Translations under genes and position numbers: made by a program | Source: CAZOKN01 sp964580525 | Lineage (GTDB): Bacteria > Pseudomonadota > Alphaproteobacteria > Rickettsiales > UBA6187 | Direction: 5' to 3' | DNA: 34,062 bases | Assembly: GCA_964580525.1 (NCBI GenBank) | Contig: CAZOKN010000020.1 | Location: forward strand, 1 to 34,062 | Notes under the pieces: generated by a model | Databases searched by the model: none | The model's input: only the letters and a program-made list of their open reading frames with translations | Told to the model about the DNA's origin: nothing | In this document: positions 25,954-33,504 of the stretch, piece after piece | Numbering within the stretch: the stretch's first letter is position 1 | Layout of the letters: each line of letters begins with the position of its first letter

Positions 25954-26871
25954 TTATTTACTACTATCCATAATAGCTTTCAAGGAATTTAACTGATTAA
26001 TATATTGATCCATGTGTTCTGTAGCACCAGGAATAGTTTCTCCTGCCAATAAAGACTTCGTATTAGGAATAGGATTAGCCGGTGCTGCCGGTGTTCCTGG
26101 AGTAGCCGTAGAATTAATCGCAGGTATCACAGGCGATACTTTTGCACCGCTATTAATAGAACCTTCTATAATTTTTAATTCATTAGGTATAAAAGACTGA
26201 TTAGTCTTTAATATAAAAGAAATATCACCAGTCTCCGAACTAATTACTACATTTTGACCGTTAGAAAAGAACTTCTTTTCCTCATCAAAAGGAATCATAT
26301 AATCACGCCATTCAGGAAATCTTAAGTCAATTTTTGAATCTTTCCAAAGAAAAGTAGCTTGAGTTTCATCAATTTTAATAATGTTCAAAAATGGAGGACT
26401 TTCATCCTGTTTTATCTTCTTATCGTTAATCCATACCGTCCAATCCTGCGGACCAAAATACAGAATAGATTTCAAATAAAATGATGGTATCTCTTCAGGT
26501 TTTTCAGGCACAATAGCCTGTTCTTTGCCCGGAGCTTGCACAGTTGTTTCTTTAACCGGAATTTGATCTTCTACAGACGTTCCACTGGAATGATCCGCCG
26601 GAAATATACTTGGAAGCAATATCTCCAATGAGGTATTTTTATCATGAGCCTGCAGAGCTGTATTAACCCAGCCAAATACTTTTTCTTTATACATTACAGA
26701 GCCATATTTCCATCGCTCTTTAAAATCCAGTTTTATGGTATTTTTATTCTCATGAGAAGTATCTGCCTGATCATCATCCATCATTATAACTTCTTCACCG
26801 GCATTCTGAGCAAAAGCTTGGCCACAAACAACATGCAGAAGGATAAAAATGGCTAAAAATAACCTAATCAC
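25954..26871 (-). CDS. Secreted protein with a small PilP/GspC-like core, uncharacterised
   Basis: 305 residues. The signal peptide is at 1-21 (cleavage after QAFA). An acidic/variable region covers about 22-125. A compact beta-rich block at about 129-186 (FYLKSILYFGPQDWTVWIND, then KIDETQATFLWKDSKIDLRFP) resembles the homology region of PilP, GspC and GspB proteins, which connect the inner-membrane complex to the secretin. A Pro/Ala-rich stretch follows at about 240-275, and a short helix ends the protein. Its ATG overlaps the preceding gene's stop by four bases (26868-26871), so translation is coupled. A PilP-like role is inference from position and this motif; I do not recognise the family by name. 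Confidence 0.65.
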   Translation of the reverse strand: MIRLFLAIFILLHVVCGQAFAQNAGEEVIMMDDDQADTSHENKNTIKLDFKERWKYGSVMYKEKVFGWVNTALQAHDKNTSLEILLPSIFPADHSSGTSVEDQIPVKETTVQAPGKEQAIVPEKPEEIPSFYLKSILYFGPQDWTVWINDKKIKQDESPPFLNIIKIDETQATFLWKDSKIDLRFPEWRDYMIPFDEEKKFFSNGQNVVISSETGDISFILKTNQSFIPNELKIIEGSINSGAKVSPVIPAINSTATPGTPAAPANPIPNTKSLLAGETIPGATEHMDQYINQLNSLKAIMDSSK

Positions 26872-27527
26872 TGGCCAACTCCTCCCTCTTCTTCTTTTTT
26901 CACAGCCACAGGCCCTTTATACTTCAAATCTTTCCAGTCTAGCGATACTTTGCCTTCTACCATTCCAGGCACATCGCCATTAGCAATTTTTTCCAATGTT
27001 TCCTTTGAAACTTCCTTAGATCTCATTAAAGAAAATGACGTTATTTGAACGTAACCAGGAAACTCTTCTGTTAAAGCAGCAAGAAAATTAAGCGCGTGAT
27101 AATCTGTAAGAGCCTTAAAATCTATATTAATATTACTTGCTACAACGCCAACAGTATCTGTTATGTACGCATCTTTAACATCATGAGGCTTAGAAAAGCT
27201 AACCTTCATTTCAGATAACTTATAAGGCTCTTTAAATGCATCCAAAATATCCTTAGCTTCATTAATTCTGAGTCCCTGCAACAGCCTTTGACCATCACTG
27301 AAATTTTCCCATATTTTGACAGCTGCTGAAAACTCTAGTGTTTTCTTATTAAGACCGTCCAATTTACTATTTAAAGACGAGATGTCATTTTTTAACCAGT
27401 TCAATTTTTCATTCGATTTTCTTTCAGAATCATTAAGATAAATAGAAACCACAGACGCAACTATAGTTATAAACACTAATATAGATGATCTTATTACCAG
27501 TTTTTTCTTTATTTCTTTAATTTCCAT
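26868..27527 (-). CDS. PilO/GspM-like bitopic inner-membrane protein
   Basis: 219 residues. Short basic cytoplasmic start, one transmembrane helix at about 11-30 (VIRSSILVFITIVASVVSIYL), a coiled coil at about 35-75 with spaced hydrophobic residues (LNWLKNDISSLNSKLDGL), then an alpha/beta periplasmic domain and a Lys/Glu/Gly-rich tail. This is the layout of PilO and GspM, partners of PilN and GspL. Sequence identity to either is not obvious to me, so the call rests on layout and on its place right after the PilM-PilN-like gene (13 bases) and before the PilP-like gene (overlapping). Confidence 0.65.
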   Translation of the reverse strand: MEIKEIKKKLVIRSSILVFITIVASVVSIYLNDSERKSNEKLNWLKNDISSLNSKLDGLNKKTLEFSAAVKIWENFSDGQRLLQGLRINEAKDILDAFKEPYKLSEMKVSFSKPHDVKDAYITDTVGVVASNINIDFKALTDYHALNFLAALTEEFPGYVQITSFSLMRSKEVSKETLEKIANGDVPGMVEGKVSLDWKDLKYKGPVAVKKEEEGGVGQ

Positions 27528-27540
27528 ATTTCATACCAAA

Positions 27541-29157
27541 TTAAAGATTGCCTGGAGATAACGGTGCTTCTGTAGGTGGCGGCGGTGCAGCAGCTGGCGC
27601 AGGCGCAGAAGCATTAGCCCCTGTTTTACTTGCCACTTTAATCTGAACATCAATAACTTTCTCTTTATTATCGAAAGTAACTGTGTCAGGCAAATTGGAA
27701 ACCTCAACAGTATAATCTTTCAACTGATTTTTTACTGAAGTTGTAAATGCATCAAAGGTTTTAAATAATTCTTCGAGATTTCCCACTTTATTATAAAATT
27801 CTACATTAAAATCAGCATTTATGTTTGCTATTGCTGGCTGTCCAGGTTGCGGCGGAGTGCTTGCAGCTCCAGATGCCTGCTTATTGTTATAAGTCCATGA
27901 TAATGATTTAGTTAATGCAAAAGAGTTATGCACAATACTTATATCGCGTATCAAATCAAATGGTGTTACATTTTGGTTTATTTGCTGATGTAGTGTAATA
28001 GCATCGGATATTTTATTGGAATCATCTATACTATATTCGCCACTTTTTTGAGCATCTTTCCATTTTTTCTCTATGGAAGCCTTATCATCTTCGAGTTTTT
28101 TAATATCACTATTTAAACTCATAATACTAAAAACCATATAGCCGCTATACATGGTGAAAATAGGAACTACAATGGCAATAGAGGCAAATGCTAAATTATA
28201 AACCATTAATAAAGTATTTGCCTGACGCATTTTTGGATCGTCAAGCTTCAATACTGGAGGACTACTGACAAAATTTGCTGCAATAACTACATCCGCAAAT
28301 TTATCATCTTTTCCAGCAGCGTCTTTCAAGCCCAAAACGCCACCAACTTCCGCAGGTGTAAATAGCATTATTGGTTTTCCGCGGATTTTCGTATTGCTGA
28401 GGCTGGTTTTAATTTCTTTAGAAACTACCGCGATAATATTTATTTCCTCTTCTTCGCCAAATGATAAACGCCTTAAATAATCTATAGTGTTAAGAGTTTC
28501 TTGCTCTATGGCTCCAGCAACTAAGTCAGGCAATGTATCTCTACCTGGCCTTATCAACCTGGTAAATATAACTTTTTCATTATGAATAACAACTTGTCTA
28601 AACCCGCCTGTTTTATTGTGGGTTATTATAAACTGCCATGACTTGATATCTTTTTTATCTTTAAATGCAGATTTATTAATTTTGCCTACAAAATTCTCCA
28701 TCTCAAGAGGAAGCATGTAAATTCCGGAAAATTTATTCTCGAGAGAAGAAACATAAGAAATCCAATCAGAAATAACATTGGTTGTAGGCGCTGATGCAAA
28801 AAGATATATCCAGTCCCTACGACCGGCAGTATCCCTGCCTAGCAACACTGCACCTTTTATATCAGATGCCGCAAAATCTCTATCCAGCCTTTTCTTTACC
28901 AATTTACCTATAGTAAGTGAGCTAACGGCAGGCAAAGTCTGCTTTGTATATGATTGTTCCATAGTATCCAGCATAAGATATATCGGAACATTTTTGTTTT
29001 TTGCGATCAAAGCCGTCAATTCACGCCTATCGCTAAGAGCAGGAGAAACAGCAAAAACCCTAGATTCAACAACACCTTTATTAACAAGCGTAAGAACCGC
29101 ACCGTCATCCCCGATGACAAGAACAAATTTCTTACTCACTAAAAAAGGCAAACCCAT
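27541..29157 (-). CDS. PilM-PilN-like fused pilus alignment protein (GspL-like architecture)
   Basis: 538 residues. The cytoplasmic part (1-315) has the alternating strand/helix pattern of an actin-like PilM/GspL domain, with VLVIGDDGAVLTLV, WQFIITHNKTGGFRQVVIHNE and AGAIEQETLNTIDYLRR (compare the PilM stretch EIxRSLDYY). One transmembrane helix follows (about 318-343, TLLMVYNLAFASIAIVVPIF), then a coiled coil (about 347-375) and a PilN-like periplasmic domain, ending in an Ala/Pro-rich tail. The length equals PilM plus PilN. The actin-like ATP-binding motifs are weak, as in GspL. Operon place between pilC and a PilO-like gene supports the call; the fusion reading is inference. Confidence 0.72.
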   Translation of the reverse strand: MGLPFLVSKKFVLVIGDDGAVLTLVNKGVVESRVFAVSPALSDRRELTALIAKNKNVPIYLMLDTMEQSYTKQTLPAVSSLTIGKLVKKRLDRDFAASDIKGAVLLGRDTAGRRDWIYLFASAPTTNVISDWISYVSSLENKFSGIYMLPLEMENFVGKINKSAFKDKKDIKSWQFIITHNKTGGFRQVVIHNEKVIFTRLIRPGRDTLPDLVAGAIEQETLNTIDYLRRLSFGEEEEINIIAVVSKEIKTSLSNTKIRGKPIMLFTPAEVGGVLGLKDAAGKDDKFADVVIAANFVSSPPVLKLDDPKMRQANTLLMVYNLAFASIAIVVPIFTMYSGYMVFSIMSLNSDIKKLEDDKASIEKKWKDAQKSGEYSIDDSNKISDAITLHQQINQNVTPFDLIRDISIVHNSFALTKSLSWTYNNKQASGAASTPPQPGQPAIANINADFNVEFYNKVGNLEELFKTFDAFTTSVKNQLKDYTVEVSNLPDTVTFDNKEKVIDVQIKVASKTGANASAPAPAAAPPPPTEAPLSPGNL

Positions 29158-29172
29158 TTCAAATACCTAAAT

Positions 29173-30375
29173 CTAAAATTTCATATGACTAAAGCTATTA
29201 TATAACGGACCAAACACAGCTATCGACACCCACATCATAATTCCACCCATAACGATAGTTAGGAACGGCTGGATAACTCCCACCATGTTACTTACAGCAT
29301 CTTCTACTTCTCTATCATAAAAGAAATTTACGTTTTCCAAGCATGTGTCAAGATTACCGCTTTCTTCACCCACTTTGAACATTCTGATAATAAGATTTGG
29401 AAACTGATTGGAAACACGCAAGGATTCTGTAAGCGAATTACCTTCTGCTACACTGCTTTTCACAACTCCAACATTGTCACGTATAACCTTATTTTTTATC
29501 ACATTATTGGCTACATCCAAGCAATCCAATATTCCAATACCGCTGCGATACATAATCGCAAAGAAGTGACAGAACCTTGCTAATTCTATTTTTCTTATAG
29601 TTCCACCAATATAAGGTATATGGAGTTTGAAATTATCTACCGCATAAGCAAAATCTTCCGAAGTTTTTGCCAAAAATTTAGTTCCAAAACCAAGAAGAAT
29701 TGGCGTCAACAAAAGAAGGTACCAATAATCACTAAAGAAATGTGATGTAGCAATAAGAGCTTTGGTATAAATAGGTAATTCAAAATTTTGTGCCAATAGA
29801 AATTCTGAAAGTTTAGGAATAACAAATAACATCATCAGCGCTATGATGCCGCCCATAAGCATAAGCAAAAACATTGGATAATAAATCGCTTTCTTAATTT
29901 TCCTTTGAATACTATTTACCCATTTCAAGTGATGGGCAAGATGGTGGAAAACTTCCTGCAAATTACCTGATTTTTCGCCAGCCTGCACGAGCGAAACAAA
30001 TACATTATTAAAAACTTTTGGATGCTCTGCAAGTGCCGCAGAAAACATTGAACCACCTCTGATACTTTCGTAAATTTCAGCCATAATCCCTTTTATTTTG
30101 GGAGTTTCAGCTGTATCACGTATATCTGCTATTGATTCTAATATGGGAACACCGGCGCGCTCCAACTGCTCTATATGTATGCAGAATATAATAAGATCCT
30201 GCATGGTAATAGAACCAAAAACACTGCCTTTACCTTCTTTAGTGATTTTGCAATCGATGACATCCAGACCTATGACACCCAACCGCTCCTGCAGGTCAAC
30301 CTCATTGGCCGCTGTCATCGTGCCAGTGATTTTTCTTCCACTTCTATTTAACGCTTTATAACTATATACCGGCAT
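29173..30375 (-). CDS. pilC: Type IV pilus / type II secretion platform protein PilC (GspF family)
   Basis: Polytopic inner-membrane protein that couples ATPase motion to pilin insertion. 400 residues. It starts MPVYSYKALNRSGRKITGTM, the common GspF/PilC opening. Two T2SSF domains: about 65-190 (FCIHIEQLERAGVPILESI, LVQAGEKSGNLQEVFHHLAHHLKW) and about 267-390 (ARFCHFFAIMYRSGIGILDCL, MFKVGEESGNLDTCLENV). Transmembrane segments are at about 165-187, 215-232 and 368-390. It lies 27 bases after pilB and 15 before the PilM-PilN-like gene. Confidence 0.95.
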   Translation of the reverse strand: MPVYSYKALNRSGRKITGTMTAANEVDLQERLGVIGLDVIDCKITKEGKGSVFGSITMQDLIIFCIHIEQLERAGVPILESIADIRDTAETPKIKGIMAEIYESIRGGSMFSAALAEHPKVFNNVFVSLVQAGEKSGNLQEVFHHLAHHLKWVNSIQRKIKKAIYYPMFLLMLMGGIIALMMLFVIPKLSEFLLAQNFELPIYTKALIATSHFFSDYWYLLLLTPILLGFGTKFLAKTSEDFAYAVDNFKLHIPYIGGTIRKIELARFCHFFAIMYRSGIGILDCLDVANNVIKNKVIRDNVGVVKSSVAEGNSLTESLRVSNQFPNLIIRMFKVGEESGNLDTCLENVNFFYDREVEDAVSNMVGVIQPFLTIVMGGIMMWVSIAVFGPLYNSFSHMKF

Positions 30376-30401
30376 TACATACGCCTTTTTTAAAAATTAA
30401 A

Positions 30402-32294
30402 TTATAACCTATCCGTCAAATCCACCGTCCTTATCAATTCATCCAAATCTGTCACGCCTGCCAGAACTTTACTTATACCATCTTGTACCATAGGTATGAA
30501 ACCTTTTTCAAGCGCATAAGCAATCATTGCTTTTCTGGTAGCACCAGTTGCTATCAATTCATCAAGTCCTTTATCTACCGGAAAAATTTCTTGCGTTGCT
30601 ACACGGCCTTTATAGCCAGTTCCAAAACAAACATCGCATCCTTTATGGCTATGTATTTTTATATTTTTACTTGGATCTATTCCTAAAATTCTTGCTTCGG
30701 TTGGAGTTGCAACATGCTCTTCTTTACATTTGCTGCATAATCTTCTGAGCAATCTTTGCGCCATAACGCAAATCAAAGAACCTGACAATAAATGTGGTGG
30801 AATTCCTATATCTATCAACCTCGGTATGGCACCAACAGCATCGTTGGTGTGTAATGTCGTAAATACTCTGTGACCTGTCATGGCAGCACGCATAGCCATG
30901 TTGGCTGTTGCTTCGTCACGCACTTCACCCACGAATATAACATCAGGGTCTTGTCGTAAGAGTGATTTAATACCGCCTACGAAATCCATACCCTTATCAT
31001 CACGAATATCTGACTGGCGCAACATCGGCAATTGATATTCCACCGGGTTTTCCAATGTCATAACGTTTATATCAACCGAATTAATGAAACTTAATATCGA
31101 ATAAAGCGTAGTTGTTTTACCGCTACCAGTTGGACCAGTAACAATCACAATACCTTCAGGCCTTTTCAGTAACCTTCTTATCAACTGATCGTTCTCAGCT
31201 GTAAATCCTAATTTTTCTAACGGCACGAGGGATTTATGTTTATCCAATATACGCATCACTATATTTTCGCCGAAAATAGTAGGGTGTGTTGCAACACGGA
31301 AGTCAATATCACGACCAAGCACGAAATAGCTTGTTCTACCGTCCTGAGGGTTACGGGTTTCAGCAATGTTCATTCCTGAAATAATTTTTATACGCACAAC
31401 AAGAGCAGGCCAATAGTCTTTATGGAAGCTTCTTATCTGCACAAGCTTACCATCAAGCCTATAGCGCAATCTCACGAAATTGCCTTCCGGTTCAAAGTGT
31501 ATATCCGAAGCATTTTTCTTGATGGCATCAACAAGTATGGCATCAACAAGACGAACAGTAGGGTTTACATAGCCATCACCCTCGCCGCTTACAACAGCAT
31601 CTTCGTTTATTCCGGTTTCTATTTCTTTCAATATTCCACCGATAGATGTTTCATAGCCGTAATATTGGTCAATAACTTCTAGTAGGTTTGATTCTGAAGC
31701 ATAAACCGGCACTATTTTTAAATTGGTAGGAAAATATTTGCGGATTTGGTCGATTGCAAGGATGTTATAAATATCAGTGATTGCCACTTTTACAGTATCG
31801 CCCTCTAAAGCAACGGGAACGGCCTTATAGCGCACGGCAACTTCTTTCGGAACTTTTTTAATCAGCTTAGGATCAAGAACTGATTTTTTAATATCAAAAA
31901 CTTTTACACCAGAAGATTCAGTTAAAATTTCACCAAGCGCACTTTCAGTGATGAATCCCATGTCAATCAAGACTGCACCAAGCATTTTCTTAGTGCTGGA
32001 TTTTTGGCTTCTTTGCTCTTTCAACGCTGTTTCCAACTGGTCTTTGGATATCAATCCTTTCATCAGTAATTTTTGGCCAAGAGGTATAGTCTTTTCAGCA
32101 GGGGCAGATTTATCCGTTGCAGCAGCTGGTTTTTTATCTGAAGGATTTTCAGGAGGTTTATTATTGATTTGAGAAAAAGCAAAGCCTGCGGCTGGTAAAG
32201 GTTTTTCACCATTAATTGGTGATCCTTTCATTCCAGCGTTTATATTCCCGATATTGCCAGTATCGCTCCCTACATGTTGCGTATCATCTGTCAA
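30402..32294 (-). CDS. pilB: Type IV pilus assembly (extension) ATPase PilB (GspE family)
   Basis: 630 residues, starting at TTG 32294 (MTDDTQHVGSD); ATG 32231 is an alternative. Pro-rich start, MshEN/GspE N-terminal domain at about 70-215 (LGQKLLMKGLISKDQLETALKEQ, LGAVLIDMGFI), then the ATPase core. Core motifs: ASDIHFEP, RNPQDGR, Walker A GPTGSGKTT at 387-395, Asp box TLENPVEY, Walker B DVIFVGEVRD at 451-460, His box GHRVFTTLHTNDA. Four cysteines (520, 523, 553, 556) form the zinc-binding C-M domain that separates GspE/PilB from PilT. First gene of the leftward pilus operon, 79 bases after sspB. Confidence 0.95.
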   Translation of the reverse strand: MTDDTQHVGSDTGNIGNINAGMKGSPINGEKPLPAAGFAFSQINNKPPENPSDKKPAAATDKSAPAEKTIPLGQKLLMKGLISKDQLETALKEQRSQKSSTKKMLGAVLIDMGFITESALGEILTESSGVKVFDIKKSVLDPKLIKKVPKEVAVRYKAVPVALEGDTVKVAITDIYNILAIDQIRKYFPTNLKIVPVYASESNLLEVIDQYYGYETSIGGILKEIETGINEDAVVSGEGDGYVNPTVRLVDAILVDAIKKNASDIHFEPEGNFVRLRYRLDGKLVQIRSFHKDYWPALVVRIKIISGMNIAETRNPQDGRTSYFVLGRDIDFRVATHPTIFGENIVMRILDKHKSLVPLEKLGFTAENDQLIRRLLKRPEGIVIVTGPTGSGKTTTLYSILSFINSVDINVMTLENPVEYQLPMLRQSDIRDDKGMDFVGGIKSLLRQDPDVIFVGEVRDEATANMAMRAAMTGHRVFTTLHTNDAVGAIPRLIDIGIPPHLLSGSLICVMAQRLLRRLCSKCKEEHVATPTEARILGIDPSKNIKIHSHKGCDVCFGTGYKGRVATQEIFPVDKGLDELIATGATRKAMIAYALEKGFIPMVQDGISKVLAGVTDLDELIRTVDLTDRL

Positions 32295-32373
32295 TTGCTT
32301 CGAAACCTACTTGTTTAACAAAACCTTGCAAGTAGATTGTATCACATTTTTGGGATATTTCAAAAAGTTAATT

Positions 32374-32907
32374 TCATTTTTTTCTAAATGAGTCAATGTC
32401 TATGACGTTATCTGTATCTTTTTTCTTACCTTTTTTCTTCTTTGTATCTTTCTTGGCAGCCGCTTTGCCTTTTTTCCCTAGGGCAGATGGGCTTTTTTTC
32501 ACTTCAGGCAAATTTTCGTCTTCCATATCATCAAATTCGTCTAAATGTCTGAACTGCAGACCAAATTTAACACTAGGGTCAGCAAAAGCAACCAAAGCAT
32601 CAAACGGCACCTCAATTCTTTCCTTAACATTGTCAAAACTCAGAACTACGCTAAAACCAGAATCATTAACTTTCAATTCATCGAATTGATGCTGCAAAAC
32701 TATAGTAATTTCTTCACTATACTTGCCTCTTAGCTCTTTGGATATTTTAACTCCGGCATGTTTTGTGGCAAAAGAAATAAAGAAATGATGCTTACCCGGC
32801 AATCCTTCCTTAGCTACTCTTTCTAAAACTTTTTTGACAATTATGTGCATGGCATCGTCAATAAGATGGCCATAATCTATAAAATCTACATCATCATCCA
32901 TGTTCAT
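32374..32907 (-). CDS. sspB: ClpXP adaptor SspB (alphaproteobacterial type)
   Basis: Delivers ssrA-tagged proteins to ClpXP. ATG 32907 gives 177 residues (MNMDDDVDFIDYGHLIDDA); a start six codons earlier is possible. The substrate-binding domain (about 10-120) has GLPGKHHFFISFATKHAGVKIS, EEITIVLQHQFDELKV, and VPFDALVAFADPSVKFGLQF, the alpha-SspB core. An acidic linker, a Lys-rich stretch (KKGKAAAKKDTKKKKGKKK) and a C-terminal IDIDSFRKK follow; the last matches the conserved tail that docks on ClpX. It lies immediately downstream of ssrA, whose product makes its substrates. Confidence 0.93.
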   Translation of the reverse strand: MNMDDDVDFIDYGHLIDDAMHIIVKKVLERVAKEGLPGKHHFFISFATKHAGVKISKELRGKYSEEITIVLQHQFDELKVNDSGFSVVLSFDNVKERIEVPFDALVAFADPSVKFGLQFRHLDEFDDMEDENLPEVKKSPSALGKKGKAAAKKDTKKKKGKKKDTDNVIDIDSFRKK

Positions 32908-33003
32908 AGCAAAAAAACATACCACTTAATAGTTTACAATCCCACCGATACATTCGGCACGATACGAGTAGATAATCTTAATGGGAAAAATATAACATGC
33001 AAG

Positions 33004-33035
33004 AAAAAAGGGAGCTTCTGTTGCCCGGTGCTCCC
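33004..33035 (-). terminator. Intrinsic terminator of ssrA
   Basis: Minus strand GGGAGC (33035-33030) pairs with GCTCCC (33015-33010) around a 14-base loop, followed by TTTTTT (33009-33004). It lies between the tag and sspB. Confidence 0.8.
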
Positions 33036-33056
33036 CAAACCGCTACCAATGACTGG

Positions 33057-33122
33057 TTATGCAGCTGCTGCAATTGCAACAGGAGCAAAGTTGTCATTAG
33101 CTACTACGAAATTATCGTTAGC
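33057..33122 (-). other. tmRNA tag reading frame
   Basis: If the resume codon is GCT at 33122-33120, the tag is 21 residues plus TAA (33059-33057): ANDNF, VV, ANDNF again, then APVAIAAAA. The hydrophobic Ala-rich end fits a ClpX degron, and ANDNF is the typical alphaproteobacterial start. The resume codon is not proved; AAT one codon earlier is possible. The two ANDNF copies differ at synonymous third positions. Confidence 0.82.
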
Positions 33123-33389
33123 ATTTACTTATTTTGACTCTTTGCGGTGATATCATACCGAGTAAAAACAACCTCTTTATTACGCACGTCGATCCTAGTT
33201 CGTCCCCATCAATAATTACAAGAATTTCAGAATTTTAGAAAACTAGAATTATAGAAAATCTCTAAAATTCTAATGCTCTTATATTCTAAAGTTCTTATAA
33301 GCATTGGTGGAGACGCCGGGTACCGCCCCCGGGTCCGCAACGCTTATTCTAAGCCATCATTTATTACCATAGTCCAAAAGGACACCCCT

Positions 33390-33398
33390 ATTATAGCA
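33390..33398 (-). promoter_or_regulatory. Extended -10 promoter of ssrA
   Basis: Minus strand TGCTATAAT, a perfect extended -10 (TGnTATAAT), places the transcript start near 33383. The -35 position shows only a weak TTCCCT. Strong for a stable RNA gene. Confidence 0.7.
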
Positions 33399-33504
33399 TA
33401 ATGGGACGTAAAAGGGAAGGATTGAGTTAAAATACCTGTTTTATTATGAAACAATATTATATATAACAAAGCTATATCAGAATAGAACCCAGACAGGAGT
33501 GTTT

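Larger units (their letters stand above)
33004..33383 (-). ncRNA. ssrA: tmRNA, circularly permuted two-piece form (precursor)
   Basis: Rescues stalled ribosomes and tags the nascent protein for ClpXP. The acceptor piece comes first (about 33383 to 33305), ending in encoded CCA at 33305. The coding piece follows (from 33207 to about 33036). A 7-bp acceptor stem forms between GGGGACG (33207-33201) and CGTCTCC (33315-33309) with discriminator A. A T-stem CCGGG/CCCGG closes loop GGCGGTA. Helix 2 pairs GCGTTG (33343-33338) with CGACGT (33191-33186). The roughly 97-base intervening segment (33208-33304) is AT-rich and presumably processed away. The tag frame lies at 33057-33122. This split, permuted layout is the alphaproteobacterial form. 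Exact ends are inferred. Confidence 0.93.

Noticed and set aside
32845..33150. Open frame of about 100 codons on the plus strand overlapping the tmRNA
   Set aside because: It is antisense to the structured tmRNA and the sspB start, has no family pattern or ribosome-binding site, and the RNA assignment explains the region.
33208..33304. AT-rich repeated AATTCTA/TAGAATT-like stretch considered as a repeat element
   Set aside because: It coincides with the intervening segment between the two tmRNA pieces; the short similar words are best explained as local folding of that segment.
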